From Geobacteraceae bacterium (GTDB lineage: Bacteria > Desulfobacterota > Desulfuromonadia > Geobacterales > Geobacteraceae), in contig JANXYN010000164.1 in assembly GCA_025356035.1 (NCBI GenBank), forward strand, positions 1-47,922: 47,922 bases of DNA, written 5' to 3'. The notes under the pieces are model-generated. The model did not search any database, was not told the origin of the DNA, and worked only from the letters and a program-made list of their open reading frames with translations. Below, one piece after another: positions 1-9,141 of this stretch. Both the position numbers and the translations under genes were made by a program. Position 1 is the first letter of the stretch. Every line of letters starts with the position of its first letter.

Positions 1-1335
1 AGCGCCCGCCTTGTTTCCCCTGTGCCAGTAGAGCCCTCCGATAAGGGCCGGGCCGAACTGGGCTACCGCCGCAAAGGAGATCAAGCCGATATCGACCAGC
101 ATGTAGGTTTCTCCGACGATTTGGAGATAGAGGTAACCGAGGAAAACGATCAGAAAGATGCCGGAGCGTTTTAGATTGATCAGCATCAGCGGAAACCAGC
201 CGCGTGGTTTCAACTTGACAACAATCGGCATCAGCAGATGATTGAGAAACATGGTGGAAATTGCGACTGAGGCGACCATCACCATCCCGGCCGCAGCGGA
301 GAAGCCGCCAAGAAAGGCCAGCAGCGCCAGCCAGGGGTGGCCGCTATTCAGCGGCAGGGTCAGCACGAAGTAGTCAGCACCGGCCGCTCCGCCGGTAGAG
401 AGTATTCCCCCCAGCGCGATCGGCATGACAAAAATGTTGATCAGGAACATGTACAGCGGGAAGAGCCACATGGCCTTTTTAATATGCTCTTCGCCGGAAT
501 TTTCGATGGCCATGATGTGGAACTGGCGTGGCAGCAGCATGATCGCGCCCATGGAGAGGAGCAGCGTGCTGAGCAGGCTGGCATAGGAGGCTTCTCCCGG
601 CCCGCCGAAGGTGGTTAACCGGTCAAGCAGCACCGGGTTCTGCTGCTGCATGCGGGAAAAGATGTCGGCAAAGCCATCGAACATGAAGTAGCTGACAAAG
701 ACGCCGACGATCATGAACGCTCCCAGTTTCACGATCGATTCGACGGCAATGGCTGCCACCAGCCCCTCATGGCGCTCGGAGGCCACCAGGCGTCTGGCGC
801 CGAAAACGACCCCGAAGGTGCTGAGGATGAGGGCAGTCAAAAATCCCGGGTGCAAGTTGGCGAACAGCCAAGGAAGCTGGATATGGGTCACCCCACAGAT
901 GATCCGGAAGGTGGTGGAGACCGCTTTCAGCTGCAACGCGATGTACGGCATGATGCCGACCATGGCGACGATGGTGATCAGTGCCCCCAGCCACTGGGAT
1001 TTGCCATAACGTGAGCTGATGAAATCGGCGATGGAGGTGATGTTATTGCCTTTGGCAATCCGGACGATCTTGCGCAGCAGAAACCACCAGGAGAAAGCGG
1101 CCAGGGAGGGACCAAGATAGATCAGGATGAAATCGAGGCCGGAGGTGGCTGCCCTGCCGACGCTGCCGTAAAAAGTCCAGGAGGTCAGGTAGACGGCGAT
1201 GGAGAGCGAATAGATGTAGGGATTAGCGATGATGCTCTTCCCCTGTTCGCGCTTCCGGTCCGCATAGAAGGCGATCAGGAACAGGAATGCAATGTAGAGG
1301 AAGGAAACTCCTGCGACCAGCGGCATACTGAGCAT
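1..1335 (-). CDS. Sodium:solute symporter-type integral membrane protein, probably the sensor domain of a histidine kinase (C-terminus off window)
   Basis: The reverse strand is open from an ATG at 1335 to the window edge, giving about 445 N-terminal residues. The start is set by a purine-rich AAGGGGAA site just upstream. The stop of the preceding gene overlaps this start (TAATG), so the two are translationally coupled. The protein is almost wholly hydrophobic, with many transmembrane segments. Around residues 45-75 it has the stretch YLTSWTFYGSVGRA followed by IYLGPSLAAFSWWF. This belongs to the SSS (PutP-like) fold and, as I recall the families, to the variant used as the N-terminal domain of CbrA/PrlS-type sensor kinases. 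Whether PAS, HisKA and ATPase domains follow cannot be seen because the gene runs out at position 1. A plain Na+-coupled transporter remains possible. Confidence 0.8.
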   Translation of the reverse strand, partial: MLSMPLVAGVSFLYIAFLFLIAFYADRKREQGKSIIANPYIYSLSIAVYLTSWTFYGSVGRAATSGLDFILIYLGPSLAAFSWWFLLRKIVRIAKGNNITSIADFISSRYGKSQWLGALITIVAMVGIMPYIALQLKAVSTTFRIICGVTHIQLPWLFANLHPGFLTALILSTFGVVFGARRLVASERHEGLVAAIAVESIVKLGAFMIVGVFVSYFMFDGFADIFSRMQQQNPVLLDRLTTFGGPGEASYASLLSTLLLSMGAIMLLPRQFHIMAIENSGEEHIKKAMWLFPLYMFLINIFVMPIALGGILSTGGAAGADYFVLTLPLNSGHPWLALLAFLGGFSAAAGMVMVASVAISTMFLNHLLMPIVVKLKPRGWFPLMLINLKRSGIFLIVFLGYLYLQIVGETYMLVDIGLISFAAVAQFGPALIGGLYWHRGNKAGA

Positions 1336-1592
1336 TATCGACGTTCCCCTTGATCATTTTCCTCGTCCGGGAGGTCGAGGGCTCTGGTGAAGAGGTAGAT
1401 TACGACAATGGAGACCAGCCAGCCGACGTTAAAATAAAGATAAAGGAGGGGCATCTGCAGTAGCAGCTGCGGTTTATTGAAGATGTGAAGAAACGGGTAA
1501 TTCATCATGATGATGCCGAGGATGAAGAATATTACCCATGATTCTTTGAGGCGGAGCCGTCGTAACAGGACGAGTTTCAGTTTAGGCCACAT
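1335..1592 (-). CDS. Small two-helix membrane protein upstream of the SSS gene
   Basis: This is an 85-residue protein with a basic N-terminus (MWPKLKLVLLRRLRLKES), two strongly hydrophobic segments at about residues 19-35 and 44-68, and an acidic, charged tail ending GERR. I do not recognise a family with certainty. Small two-helix proteins of about 60-110 residues (for example DUF485, DUF3311 and DUF4212) are often encoded next to sodium:solute symporters, and this gene sits in that position. Its first 11 bases overlap the end of the upstream kinase-fusion gene and its stop overlaps the SSS start by one base. All three genes therefore look like one operon. A role as a small subunit or chaperone of the SSS protein is inference. 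Confidence 0.7.
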   Translation of the reverse strand: MWPKLKLVLLRRLRLKESWVIFFILGIIMMNYPFLHIFNKPQLLLQMPLLYLYFNVGWLVSIVVIYLFTRALDLPDEENDQGERR

Positions 1593-3156
1593 GGTCCAGT
1601 ACCCCCAGAAACCTGCGTATCACCCCGAGATTATCGCCGATTGACGTGCTGGTGTCGATAAAAATGTATCGCCCCTCGGCGGCCGTGGGGGGCACGAATT
1701 CCGCTTGCTGCCGGTAAAACAGCTCCCAGCGGCCGTCAGAAACTTCTGCCGGATTCTGCTGGCGGGCCTCCAGGCGTTCTTTGACCAGCTGTTCGGGACA
1801 GCCGGTCTGGATGATGTAAAAAGGGACCTGCAGCCGTTCCGCAAGTTGCCGAAAACGGGTGCGATCGGTTTGTCTGCGGAAGGTGGCATCGATGATGATG
1901 CTCTGCCCCCTCCGCAGGGCTGTTTCTGCCTGCGCTAGCAGCTTTTCATAAGTAGCTTGGTTGTAAGCGGGGGTATAGATCCCCTCGGCATATTCCAACC
2001 GTTCATGAGCGGTCGGCGGTAGGGCCGCCAGTTCTTTCCGTACCAGGTCGGAACTGGCAATGGCCAGACCCAGTTCAAAGGCTAGTTCAGTGGCAATGGT
2101 GCTTTTGCCGCTCCCCATCAGGCCACAGGTGATAATTAGGCTGGGGGGGAGGTGCTGGCGGAGGAGATAGCCCCTGGCGAGGCGAAAATAGCGGCTGGCC
2201 CTCTCCTTGGCTGCTTGCCGTTCTTCGGCACTGCAGCTTGGGTCATGGAGTCTGAAGCTTTCCACCTTGCCCCGGACAACCGCCCGGTAGACCTTGTAAA
2301 AATCGAGCAACTGCACAACCTCCCGGTCGCCGGTAACCTGGATGTATTCATGAAGAAAAGCCTCCGCCAGGGGGGCCTTTTGGTGGAAATCAAGATCCAT
2401 CAGAAGAAACGCGATGTCGGCGGCGGTGTCGGAGTAACGGAAGCGCTCGTTGAACTCGATGCAGTCAAAGATGCAGATCCGCTCGGTCAGGCAAATGTTG
2501 TCGGCATGCAGGTCGCCATCGCAGTCGCGGATGAACCCCCCGGCCACCCGTCGGGCAAACAGGGGCTGCTGGCGCAGTAAAAAGTCGGAGGCCCATGCCC
2601 GGAGCATCGCCAGGTCTGATTCGGTCAGGTTTAGCTCAGGGTTGGCGGCCACCTGCTGGAAATTTTCTTCCCAGTTCCGCCGGATCGCCTCGATACTGCC
2701 GTAGTTGTCGATTTCGCTATTGTGGTCGGCTTTCAGGTGAAACTCGGCCACGGTTCGCCCAATCCGTTGCAGGTCGGTGGCCGTAACCCGGTTTTCCGCC
2801 AAAAGCCTCGAAAGCATCCGCTCTTCCGGCAGCCGTTTCATCTTTACCGCGTAATCGACCAGTTTGCCATCACCGAAGAATGCAGCCTCGTTTACCGCTT
2901 CCCGCACCGCCACCACCCCCAGATAGATCTCCGGGCAGAGCCGACTATTCAGCCTTACTTCCTCTTCGCAGTAGAAAAGGCGGCGGTCCAGGGTGCTGAA
3001 GTTCAGAAAGCCGAAATCCACCGGCTTTTTAACTTTATAGACGAAGCTGTCGGTGAGAAACAGGTAGGAAACATGGGTCTGCAACAGAGCGACCGTGCTG
3101 GTTGGTTCCGGGTATGCCGTGCTCTTCAGCAGTGATTTGACGAGCCGCTGCTCCAT
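1582..3156 (-). CDS. Aminoglycoside phosphotransferase-like domain fused to a P-loop nucleotide kinase
   Basis: This 524-residue protein has two parts. Residues about 1-330 look like the APH/choline-kinase fold, with a catalytic-loop motif GDLHADN (214-220) and a metal-binding segment IFDCIEFN (229-236). Residues about 340-524 form an AAA_33/zeta-type kinase with a Walker A motif GLMGSGKST (345-353). Proteins of this layout are annotated as bifunctional aminoglycoside phosphotransferase/ATP-binding proteins, but the true substrate is not known to me, and resistance should not be assumed. The ATG at 3156 follows an AAGGAA site. It is the first gene of the leftward operon with the small membrane protein and the SSS gene, and is divergent from the TPR gene across a 253-bp gap in which I see no strong promoter. 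Confidence 0.85.
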   Translation of the reverse strand: MEQRLVKSLLKSTAYPEPTSTVALLQTHVSYLFLTDSFVYKVKKPVDFGFLNFSTLDRRLFYCEEEVRLNSRLCPEIYLGVVAVREAVNEAAFFGDGKLVDYAVKMKRLPEERMLSRLLAENRVTATDLQRIGRTVAEFHLKADHNSEIDNYGSIEAIRRNWEENFQQVAANPELNLTESDLAMLRAWASDFLLRQQPLFARRVAGGFIRDCDGDLHADNICLTERICIFDCIEFNERFRYSDTAADIAFLLMDLDFHQKAPLAEAFLHEYIQVTGDREVVQLLDFYKVYRAVVRGKVESFRLHDPSCSAEERQAAKERASRYFRLARGYLLRQHLPPSLIITCGLMGSGKSTIATELAFELGLAIASSDLVRKELAALPPTAHERLEYAEGIYTPAYNQATYEKLLAQAETALRRGQSIIIDATFRRQTDRTRFRQLAERLQVPFYIIQTGCPEQLVKERLEARQQNPAEVSDGRWELFYRQQAEFVPPTAAEGRYIFIDTSTSIGDNLGVIRRFLGVLDHVA

Positions 3157-3409
3157 GGGTCATTCCTTAAACGGTGATTTATGGGGAAAATGTATCATAC
3201 GCGTGGATTTACGCAAGGCAGAGCAGCGTTTTTATTGTCTGATATTTGTTTGACGGCTGTTTTGATTTGTGTTAGTTTTTTTCTATTAAGGGGCGCGCCA
3301 TTTCTTAAGCGTCGTCTCTTTCTCCCGCGATGCCCTGATCTGTCATGGGTGTCGCCCCGCCGAGGCAATATTTGCCAGCGGAGACCTCTCTAGATATGCC
3401 GGTGATGCC

Positions 3410-5131
3410 ATGAACCTGAGACCCATCCTTGTTGTCCTCTCCGCTGTTTTACTGTTGCCGTGCGCCGTTTCAGGTGGGCTCTGGAGCAAGCGTCCACCCG
3501 TCAAGTCTCCCGCCAAATCGGCGCTTGATGTGGCCGCTTCCCGCGCCATGTATCTCTATTCTCTCGCCAGGCTCCGCCTGGTAGAAGGTGACCTGGAAGG
3601 GGCGCTGCCGCTGTTGCAGGGGGCGCTCAGTGAGGATCCGAAATCACCCTTCCTCCTCACTTCCCTGGCGGATGTCTATCTCAAGATGAACCGCTTTGCC
3701 GAGGCCCTGGAAGCGTGCGACAATGCCCTGAAATACGATCCGAACAGCCCCGGCGCCCATATGCTGAAGGGGATTATCCTGGCGGCTCAGAAAAAGGACA
3801 AGGACGCCATTACCCATCTGAAAAAAGCGGTCCAGCTCGATCCCGCAAAGGAGGAAGCTTACCTGCACCTGGCGGTCTCCTATGTGAAGGTGTTTGAGTA
3901 CGAAGAGGCGGTCAATACCCTCAAGCAATTGATCAAACTCAACCCCGATTCATTCCTCGGCTACTATTACCTGGGGAAGACCTACGAGCAGATGAAGCTC
4001 GAGCGGGAGGCAGTGACCTATTTCAGGAAGGCCATTGACCTAAAGCCCGATTTCGAGCAGGCCATGATCGACCTGGGGGTATCCCAGGAGGCGCTCGGGC
4101 TGTATGACGACGCCATTGCTACCTATCAGGAAGTGCTCAGGAACAACCCGAGCAACATCATGGTGGTTCAGCACCTGGTGCCGCTCTATATCCAGCAGCA
4201 ACGGCTGGAGGAGGCCCTTGGGCTATTGAAGATCATGGAGACCAGCGGTTTGGGCACCCTGGAAGTGAAGCGGAAAATGGGCCTCATTTACATGGAGCTG
4301 GAGCGTTACCCCGAGGCCATCAAGATCTTTACGGAAATTTTGAAAGAGGAACCGGCGGCCCATCTGATCCGTTTTTATCTCGGCTCTGCCTATGAGGAGA
4401 CCAATGACGTTGACCGGGCCCTGGAGGAGTTCAGGAAGATCCCGAAGAGCGCTTTTAACTACTATGATGCCCTGAGCCACATCGCCTATCTATACAAGGA
4501 GAAAGGTGACCCGGAGAAGGGGATCAGGCTCCTCAAGGAAGCCATTGTCGAAGAACCGCAACGGGTTGAACTCTATCTTTACCTGGCCAACCTCTACGAA
4601 GCGCAGCAGTCCTATGAGAAAGCCCTCAAGACGCTGACCGAGATTGGCAGCAAGATGCCCAATGAGCCGAAAATCCTGTTCCGCCTCGGGATTCTTTACG
4701 ATAAGATGGGGAACAAGGATGCCGCCATCGCCAACATCAGGAAAGTGGTGGAACTGACCCCCGATGACGCCCAGGCACTCAACTATCTGGGGTTCACCTA
4801 TGCGGAGCTCGGCATTAAGCTCGACGAAGCCTTGAAGTACCTGCAAAAGGCCACAGAACTCCGCCCCAACGACGGCTTCATCATTGACAGCCTCGGCTGG
4901 GTCTATTTCAAGCTGAAACGCTATGATGAAGCCACGACTCAGCTCGAACGGGCTGTGAAGCTGTCCGGCAACGACGCCACCATCCAGTTTCACCTGGCCG
5001 AGGCCTATTTTGTTAAAGGCGAATTCCGGCGAGCCCTCCCTTTATACCGTAAAGTTCTGCAACTGGAGCCGAAGCGGAAGGACGTCAGCGAGCGGATCCG
5101 GCAGATCAAGGTGGAGATCGGCGAGAAATGA
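3410..5131 (+). CDS. Tetratricopeptide repeat protein, exported
   Basis: This 573-residue protein starts with a signal peptide-like stretch (basic MNLR, then a hydrophobic core to about residue 22). The rest is a chain of some 14 to 15 TPR units of 34 residues. The TPR signature is clear, for example an A at position 8, G-Y/L pairs, and repeated endings such as LDPAKEEAY, LNPDSFLGY and LKPDFEQA. TPR solenoids act as protein-protein scaffolds; no catalytic domain is visible. The export signal suggests a periplasmic or lipid-anchored scaffold, but the LLPC segment is a poor lipobox. The stop overlaps the start of the next gene (ATGA), so it is co-translated with the ABC substrate-binding protein. 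A functional link between the two is not established. Confidence 0.88.
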   Translation: MNLRPILVVLSAVLLLPCAVSGGLWSKRPPVKSPAKSALDVAASRAMYLYSLARLRLVEGDLEGALPLLQGALSEDPKSPFLLTSLADVYLKMNRFAEALEACDNALKYDPNSPGAHMLKGIILAAQKKDKDAITHLKKAVQLDPAKEEAYLHLAVSYVKVFEYEEAVNTLKQLIKLNPDSFLGYYYLGKTYEQMKLEREAVTYFRKAIDLKPDFEQAMIDLGVSQEALGLYDDAIATYQEVLRNNPSNIMVVQHLVPLYIQQQRLEEALGLLKIMETSGLGTLEVKRKMGLIYMELERYPEAIKIFTEILKEEPAAHLIRFYLGSAYEETNDVDRALEEFRKIPKSAFNYYDALSHIAYLYKEKGDPEKGIRLLKEAIVEEPQRVELYLYLANLYEAQQSYEKALKTLTEIGSKMPNEPKILFRLGILYDKMGNKDAAIANIRKVVELTPDDAQALNYLGFTYAELGIKLDEALKYLQKATELRPNDGFIIDSLGWVYFKLKRYDEATTQLERAVKLSGNDATIQFHLAEAYFVKGEFRRALPLYRKVLQLEPKRKDVSERIRQIKVEIGEK

Positions 5132-6756
5132 GGTTGCGGTCGCTTGTCTGGCCGATTGCCGCCCTGTTGCTCCTCTCCCTGGTCGCCTGTGACCGCGACC
5201 AGGGGCCGGTCAAGCCCATTGGCCGTGGGCCAGGAACGCCAGCTTACGGTGATGCGCTGGTAATAGGTTCGATCGGCGACGCCTCCAACCTCATCCCCCT
5301 GCTCGCTTCCGACACCTCCTCCCACGATATTGCAAGCCTGGTCTATAACGGTCTGGTCAAATACGACAAGGAGCTGAAGCTGGTCGGCGACCTGGCAAAG
5401 TCCTGGGAGATTGCCCCGGACGGCCTCACCATCATCTTTCGTCTGCGGCGCGGGGTGAAATGGCATGATGGAGTGGAGTTCACTGCACGTGATGTGCTCT
5501 ATACCTACCGGGTGACCATCGATCCGAAAACCCCCACCGCCTATGCCGAGGATTTCAAACAGGTAAAATCCCTGGAAACTCCCGATTGCTATACGGTCCG
5601 GGTCCGCTATGGCAAGCCGTTCGCTCCGGCCCTTGCTTCCTGGGGGATGAACATCCTGCCGGCCCATCTTTTGGAAGGAAAAGAGATCACCAAAAGTGAG
5701 CTGGCTCGCCATCCGGTGGGGACTGGGCCATACCTCTTCAAAGAGTGGATTGCCGGGCAAAAGATTGTACTGGAAGCTTTTCCGGACTATTTTGAGGGTC
5801 GCTCCCGAATCGGCCGCTACGTAAATCGCATTATCCCCGACAGTTCCACCATGTATATGGAGCTGAAGGCGGGCGGCCTCGACATGATGGGGCTCACCCC
5901 GGTCCAGTACGCACGGCAGACCGCTACTCCTGAGTTCAAGGCGCGCTTCAACAAATACCGCTATCCCGCTTCTGCGTTTACCTACTTGGGCTATAATCTG
6001 CGCAATCCGCTGTTTGCCGACCGGCGGGTTCGACAGGCGCTCACCTCGGCCATCAACAAGGATGAAATTGTCCACGGGGTGCAGCTGGGGATGGGGCAGG
6101 TAGCCCACGGTCCTTACAAGCCGGGGACCTGGCCATACAATCCGCGGATCAGCGATTTCGATTACAACCCCGGCCGGGCCAAGGCTCTGCTGGCAGAGGC
6201 CGGCTGGCAGCAAAAAAACCGTGACGGCATCCTGGTCAGGGATGGCAGACCTTTCCAGTTTACCGTCATCACCAATCAGGGGAATGCCGAGCGGCTGAAG
6301 GCAGCAGAGATCATTCAGCAGCGCCTGCGTGACGTAGGCATCGACATGCGGATCCGGGTCATCGAGTGGGCCTCGTTCATAACCAATTTCATCGACAAGC
6401 GGAATTTCGAGGCGGTGCTGCTGGGGTGGACCATCACGCCGGACCCGGATATCTACGATGTCTGGCACTCGAGCAAGACCGGTCCCAAAGAGCTCAACTT
6501 CATCGGCTATCAAAACAACGAGGTGGACAGGCTGATCGAGGAGGGGCGCGGTACCTTCGACATGGAAAGGCGGCGGCGCTGCTATTTTCGGATCCAGGAG
6601 ATTCTGGCCGTTGACCAGCCTTACACCTTCCTCTTTGTTCCCGATGCCCTGCCGGCGGTGAGCGCAAGGTTCCGCGGCATCGAACCGGCGCCGGCCGGCA
6701 TCATGCACAACTTCATCCACTGGTATGTGCCGAAAGAGGAACAGCTGTACCAATAA
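5128..6756 (+). CDS. Peptide-type ABC transporter substrate-binding lipoprotein (SBP_bac_5 family)
   Basis: This 542-residue protein has a lipoprotein signal peptide with lipobox LVAC (Cys21). Its body resembles OppA/DppA, with phrases such as LAKSWEIAPDGLTIIFRLRR, VKWHDG and GTGPYLFKEW characteristic of the extracellular family 5 solute-binding fold. It would capture peptides, or another family-5 ligand such as nickel complexes, at the outer face of the inner membrane and hand them to the two permeases encoded next. The ligand cannot be deduced from sequence alone. It overlaps the TPR gene by 4 bases and is followed 24 bases later by the first permease. No gene for a transporter ATPase lies in the window. 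Confidence 0.92.
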   Translation: MRLRSLVWPIAALLLLSLVACDRDQGPVKPIGRGPGTPAYGDALVIGSIGDASNLIPLLASDTSSHDIASLVYNGLVKYDKELKLVGDLAKSWEIAPDGLTIIFRLRRGVKWHDGVEFTARDVLYTYRVTIDPKTPTAYAEDFKQVKSLETPDCYTVRVRYGKPFAPALASWGMNILPAHLLEGKEITKSELARHPVGTGPYLFKEWIAGQKIVLEAFPDYFEGRSRIGRYVNRIIPDSSTMYMELKAGGLDMMGLTPVQYARQTATPEFKARFNKYRYPASAFTYLGYNLRNPLFADRRVRQALTSAINKDEIVHGVQLGMGQVAHGPYKPGTWPYNPRISDFDYNPGRAKALLAEAGWQQKNRDGILVRDGRPFQFTVITNQGNAERLKAAEIIQQRLRDVGIDMRIRVIEWASFITNFIDKRNFEAVLLGWTITPDPDIYDVWHSSKTGPKELNFIGYQNNEVDRLIEEGRGTFDMERRRRCYFRIQEILAVDQPYTFLFVPDALPAVSARFRGIEPAPAGIMHNFIHWYVPKEEQLYQ

Positions 6757-6780
6757 TTGCGCCGTGCAGAGAGACAACCG

Positions 6781-7761
6781 ATGCTGTATTATCTTCTAAA
6801 ACGTCTGCTGATGATGATTCCGCTCCTCCTCGGGATCACCCTCATCACCTTCGTGGTGATCCACCTGGCGCCGGGCGAACCGGTGGAGATGCAGGTTGCC
6901 ATGAATCCCAAGGTTTCTGCCGAGGCCCGGCAACGACTCCGGGAGCACTACGGACTCGACAAGCCGCTCAATGTGCAATACGTGAAATGGGTGGCCCGGC
7001 TGGCCCGGCTCGATTTCGGCCGCTCCTTTGCCTCGGATAACCGGCCGGTGCTGGATAAAATCAAGGAACGGGTGCCGATCACCCTGGCGTTGAATCTGAT
7101 CGTCCTGGTGATCGAGGTTGGCCTCGCCATCCCCATTGGGGTGTTAGCCGCCACCCATCGCAATACTCCTCTGGATAAGGGGATAACGGTCTTTGTCTTT
7201 TTGGGCTTTGCCGTACCGACCTTCTGGCTGGCCCTGCTCCTCATTTATCTGTTCGGCGTGCAACTCGGCTGGCTCCCCGTCTCCGGCCTACATTCCCTGG
7301 GGAGCGATGGGTTTAGCCGGATTCGCTGGTTCTGGGACTTGGTCAAACATCTGCTCCTCCCCGTTTCAGTCATGGCTTTCGGCGCCCTGGCCGGGATGTC
7401 GCGCTACATGCGCTCGAACATGCTGGAGGTGATCCGTCAGGATTATATTACGACTGCCAGGGCCAAAGGATTGCCGGAACGTACGGTGATTTACCGGCAC
7501 GCGCTGCGCAACGCCCTGCTCCCCGTCATTACCCTCCTTGGCTTTTCATTGCCCGGCCTGATTGGCGGGAGCGTCATCTTCGAGACCATCTTCGGCATCC
7601 CGGGGATGGGCCAGCTCTTCTATGCAGGGGTAATGGCCCGGGACTACCCGCTGGTGATGGGGATCCTGATCATCGGCGCGGTCCTCACCCTGCTCGGCAA
7701 CCTGCTTGCCGACCTTTGTTATGCCGTTGCCGACCCCCGGATCCGCCACGGCCAGAGCTGA
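6781..7761 (+). CDS. ABC transporter permease, DppB/OppB type
   Basis: This 326-residue membrane protein has about six transmembrane helices. It starts [20 protein letters not shown], the usual N-terminus of DppB-like permeases, so I chose the ATG at 6781 over an in-frame TTG at 6757 that directly abuts the previous stop. The motif [18 protein letters not shown] (about residues 218-235), followed by the [10 protein letters not shown] helix, is the EAA loop through which permeases contact the ATPase. It forms the inner-membrane channel with the next gene product. The ATP-hydrolysing partners are not encoded nearby and must come from another locus if the transporter is functional. Confidence 0.93.
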   Translation: MLYYLLKRLLMMIPLLLGITLITFVVIHLAPGEPVEMQVAMNPKVSAEARQRLREHYGLDKPLNVQYVKWVARLARLDFGRSFASDNRPVLDKIKERVPITLALNLIVLVIEVGLAIPIGVLAATHRNTPLDKGITVFVFLGFAVPTFWLALLLIYLFGVQLGWLPVSGLHSLGSDGFSRIRWFWDLVKHLLLPVSVMAFGALAGMSRYMRSNMLEVIRQDYITTARAKGLPERTVIYRHALRNALLPVITLLGFSLPGLIGGSVIFETIFGIPGMGQLFYAGVMARDYPLVMGILIIGAVLTLLGNLLADLCYAVADPRIRHGQS

Positions 7762-7774
7762 GACAGGATTCCCT

Positions 7775-8629
7775 ATGCGCCTGCACGAAACATATTTTTA
7801 TGAAGTATTCTGGAAACGGTTCCGCACCAACCGACTGGCGGTGATCGGCTGCCTGGCGGTCATTTTTCTCTTTATCCTGGCTATCCTGGCGCCCCATCTT
7901 ACCCCCTACCATCCGGATGCGATCGATGCCTACCGGGTTCTGCTCCCCCCTTCCGCTTCCCACTGGTTCGGCACCGACGAGCTGGGGCGGGATGTGTTGA
8001 CCAGGGTGATTTTCGGGGCGCAGATTTCCCTTTTGGTCGGCTTTGTCGCTGCCGGGATCGCTGTCCTGATCGGCACCCTGATCGGCCTCTTGTCCGGTTA
8101 CTACGGCGGCTGGCTGGACAGTCTGCTGATGCGCTTTGTCGACATCATGCTCTGCTTTCCCACCATCTTTCTGATCCTGGCGGTGATCGCCATCCTTGAG
8201 CCTTCCATCTGGTACATCATGATCATTATCGGCCTGACCGGCTGGATGGGACTGGCTCGCCTGGTGCGGGCGGAGACGCTCTCCATCCGGGAACGGGACT
8301 ATATCCTGGCCGCCCGCGCCATTGGCGCCTCGGACCTGCGGATCATGGCGCGGCACATTCTGCCCAACGTCATGGCGCCGATCCTGGTATCGGCAACCCT
8401 CGGCGTTGGCGGGGCAATTCTCATAGAGTCGGCCCTGTCGTTCCTCGGCATCGGCGTGCAGCCCCCCACCCCGAGCTGGGGAAATATCCTGACTGCCGGA
8501 AAGGAATATATCGAGTTTGCCTGGTGGCTGTCGCTGTTTCCGGGGGTCGCCATCCTGCTGACGGTACTGGCTTACAACCTGCTCGGCGAGGGGATCCGCG
8601 ACGCCCTCGACCCGCGTTTGCAAAGATAG
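7775..8629 (+). CDS. ABC transporter permease, DppC/OppC type
   Basis: This 284-residue protein starts MRLHETYFYEVFWKRF, continues with the short cytoplasmic stretch FRTNRLAVIGC typical of DppC/OppC, and has six helices. FGTDELGRDVLTRVIFGAQI and the EAA loop (REYILAARAIGAS-like, here RERDYILAARAIGAS, about residues 172-186) are family hallmarks. The family ending, EGIRDALDPRL, is complete. An upstream in-frame reading to 7706 overlaps the end of the first permease and lacks a ribosome site, so the ATG at 7775, 13 bases after the previous stop, is preferred. It is the partner of the DppB-like permease and of the family-5 binding protein. Confidence 0.93.
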   Translation: MRLHETYFYEVFWKRFRTNRLAVIGCLAVIFLFILAILAPHLTPYHPDAIDAYRVLLPPSASHWFGTDELGRDVLTRVIFGAQISLLVGFVAAGIAVLIGTLIGLLSGYYGGWLDSLLMRFVDIMLCFPTIFLILAVIAILEPSIWYIMIIIGLTGWMGLARLVRAETLSIRERDYILAARAIGASDLRIMARHILPNVMAPILVSATLGVGGAILIESALSFLGIGVQPPTPSWGNILTAGKEYIEFAWWLSLFPGVAILLTVLAYNLLGEGIRDALDPRLQR

Positions 8630-8641
8630 AGGGGACTGGAT

Positions 8642-9118
8642 ATGCAGATAGACAAGGAAGCGTTCAAGCTGGGTACCCTTGAGGATGAGCTACGGGTGGA
8701 CCAACTCTGTCTGGAGCTCCTCCAGGAGTTTCACCGGCAGCTCCTCGCGGATGGAGTTGCGCCCCTGGAAGCGGGGGGGCTGGCCCACGGGGCGGACTAC
8801 TTCATCCGGGATTTCCTGGTGGCGGTCAAGCAGCGCAACATCTTTACCGAGGAGCCCGGCCTGGTCCGGCTGTTTGCCGGCAACTGGTATATCGTCAACA
8901 CCATGGAGCCGGATATAAAGGAACTTGCCGGTTATCTGGAAGGCATCGGCGCCTTTTACGGGTTCCTCCACAGCCGTGAGCTCATCTCCGCCGCTTTTCT
9001 GCAGGGCGTTGAGCAGGAGTGCGCGGCCAGGGCCTATTACGCCGACCGGATCGAGACGTTCTGGGCGATCAAGGGGGACGGCTACTATGCCTGGGAGCGG
9101 GACTGCTCGCTGAAGTAA
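8642..9118 (+). CDS. Conserved-looking hypothetical protein, 158 residues
   Basis: I do not recognise this family. The protein is acidic, mostly helical in appearance, has no signal peptide or membrane segment, and ends YYAWERDCSLK. It has four aromatic-rich blocks (YFIRDFLVAVKQRNIF, FAGNWYIVNTMEP, FYGFLHSRELIS, YYADRIETFWAIKGDGYY) that look like a globular domain rather than a shadow reading frame. It begins 12 bases after the second permease, with a GGGGA site before the ATG, and is followed 23 bases later by the M48 protease, so it is part of the same run of genes. Its function is unknown. Confidence 0.75.
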   Translation: MQIDKEAFKLGTLEDELRVDQLCLELLQEFHRQLLADGVAPLEAGGLAHGADYFIRDFLVAVKQRNIFTEEPGLVRLFAGNWYIVNTMEPDIKELAGYLEGIGAFYGFLHSRELISAAFLQGVEQECAARAYYADRIETFWAIKGDGYYAWERDCSLK

Positions 9119-9141
9119 ATCGGCGAGGAAGGAGTTATGCC

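Noticed and set aside
1582-3156. Antibiotic (aminoglycoside) resistance gene
   Set aside because: Only the fold resembles aminoglycoside phosphotransferases. The fusion with a P-loop kinase is a housekeeping-type protein of unknown substrate.
3181-3393. Possible 70-residue gene between divergent genes
   Set aside because: No ribosome site, no family features and a composition consistent with an untranslated leader region.
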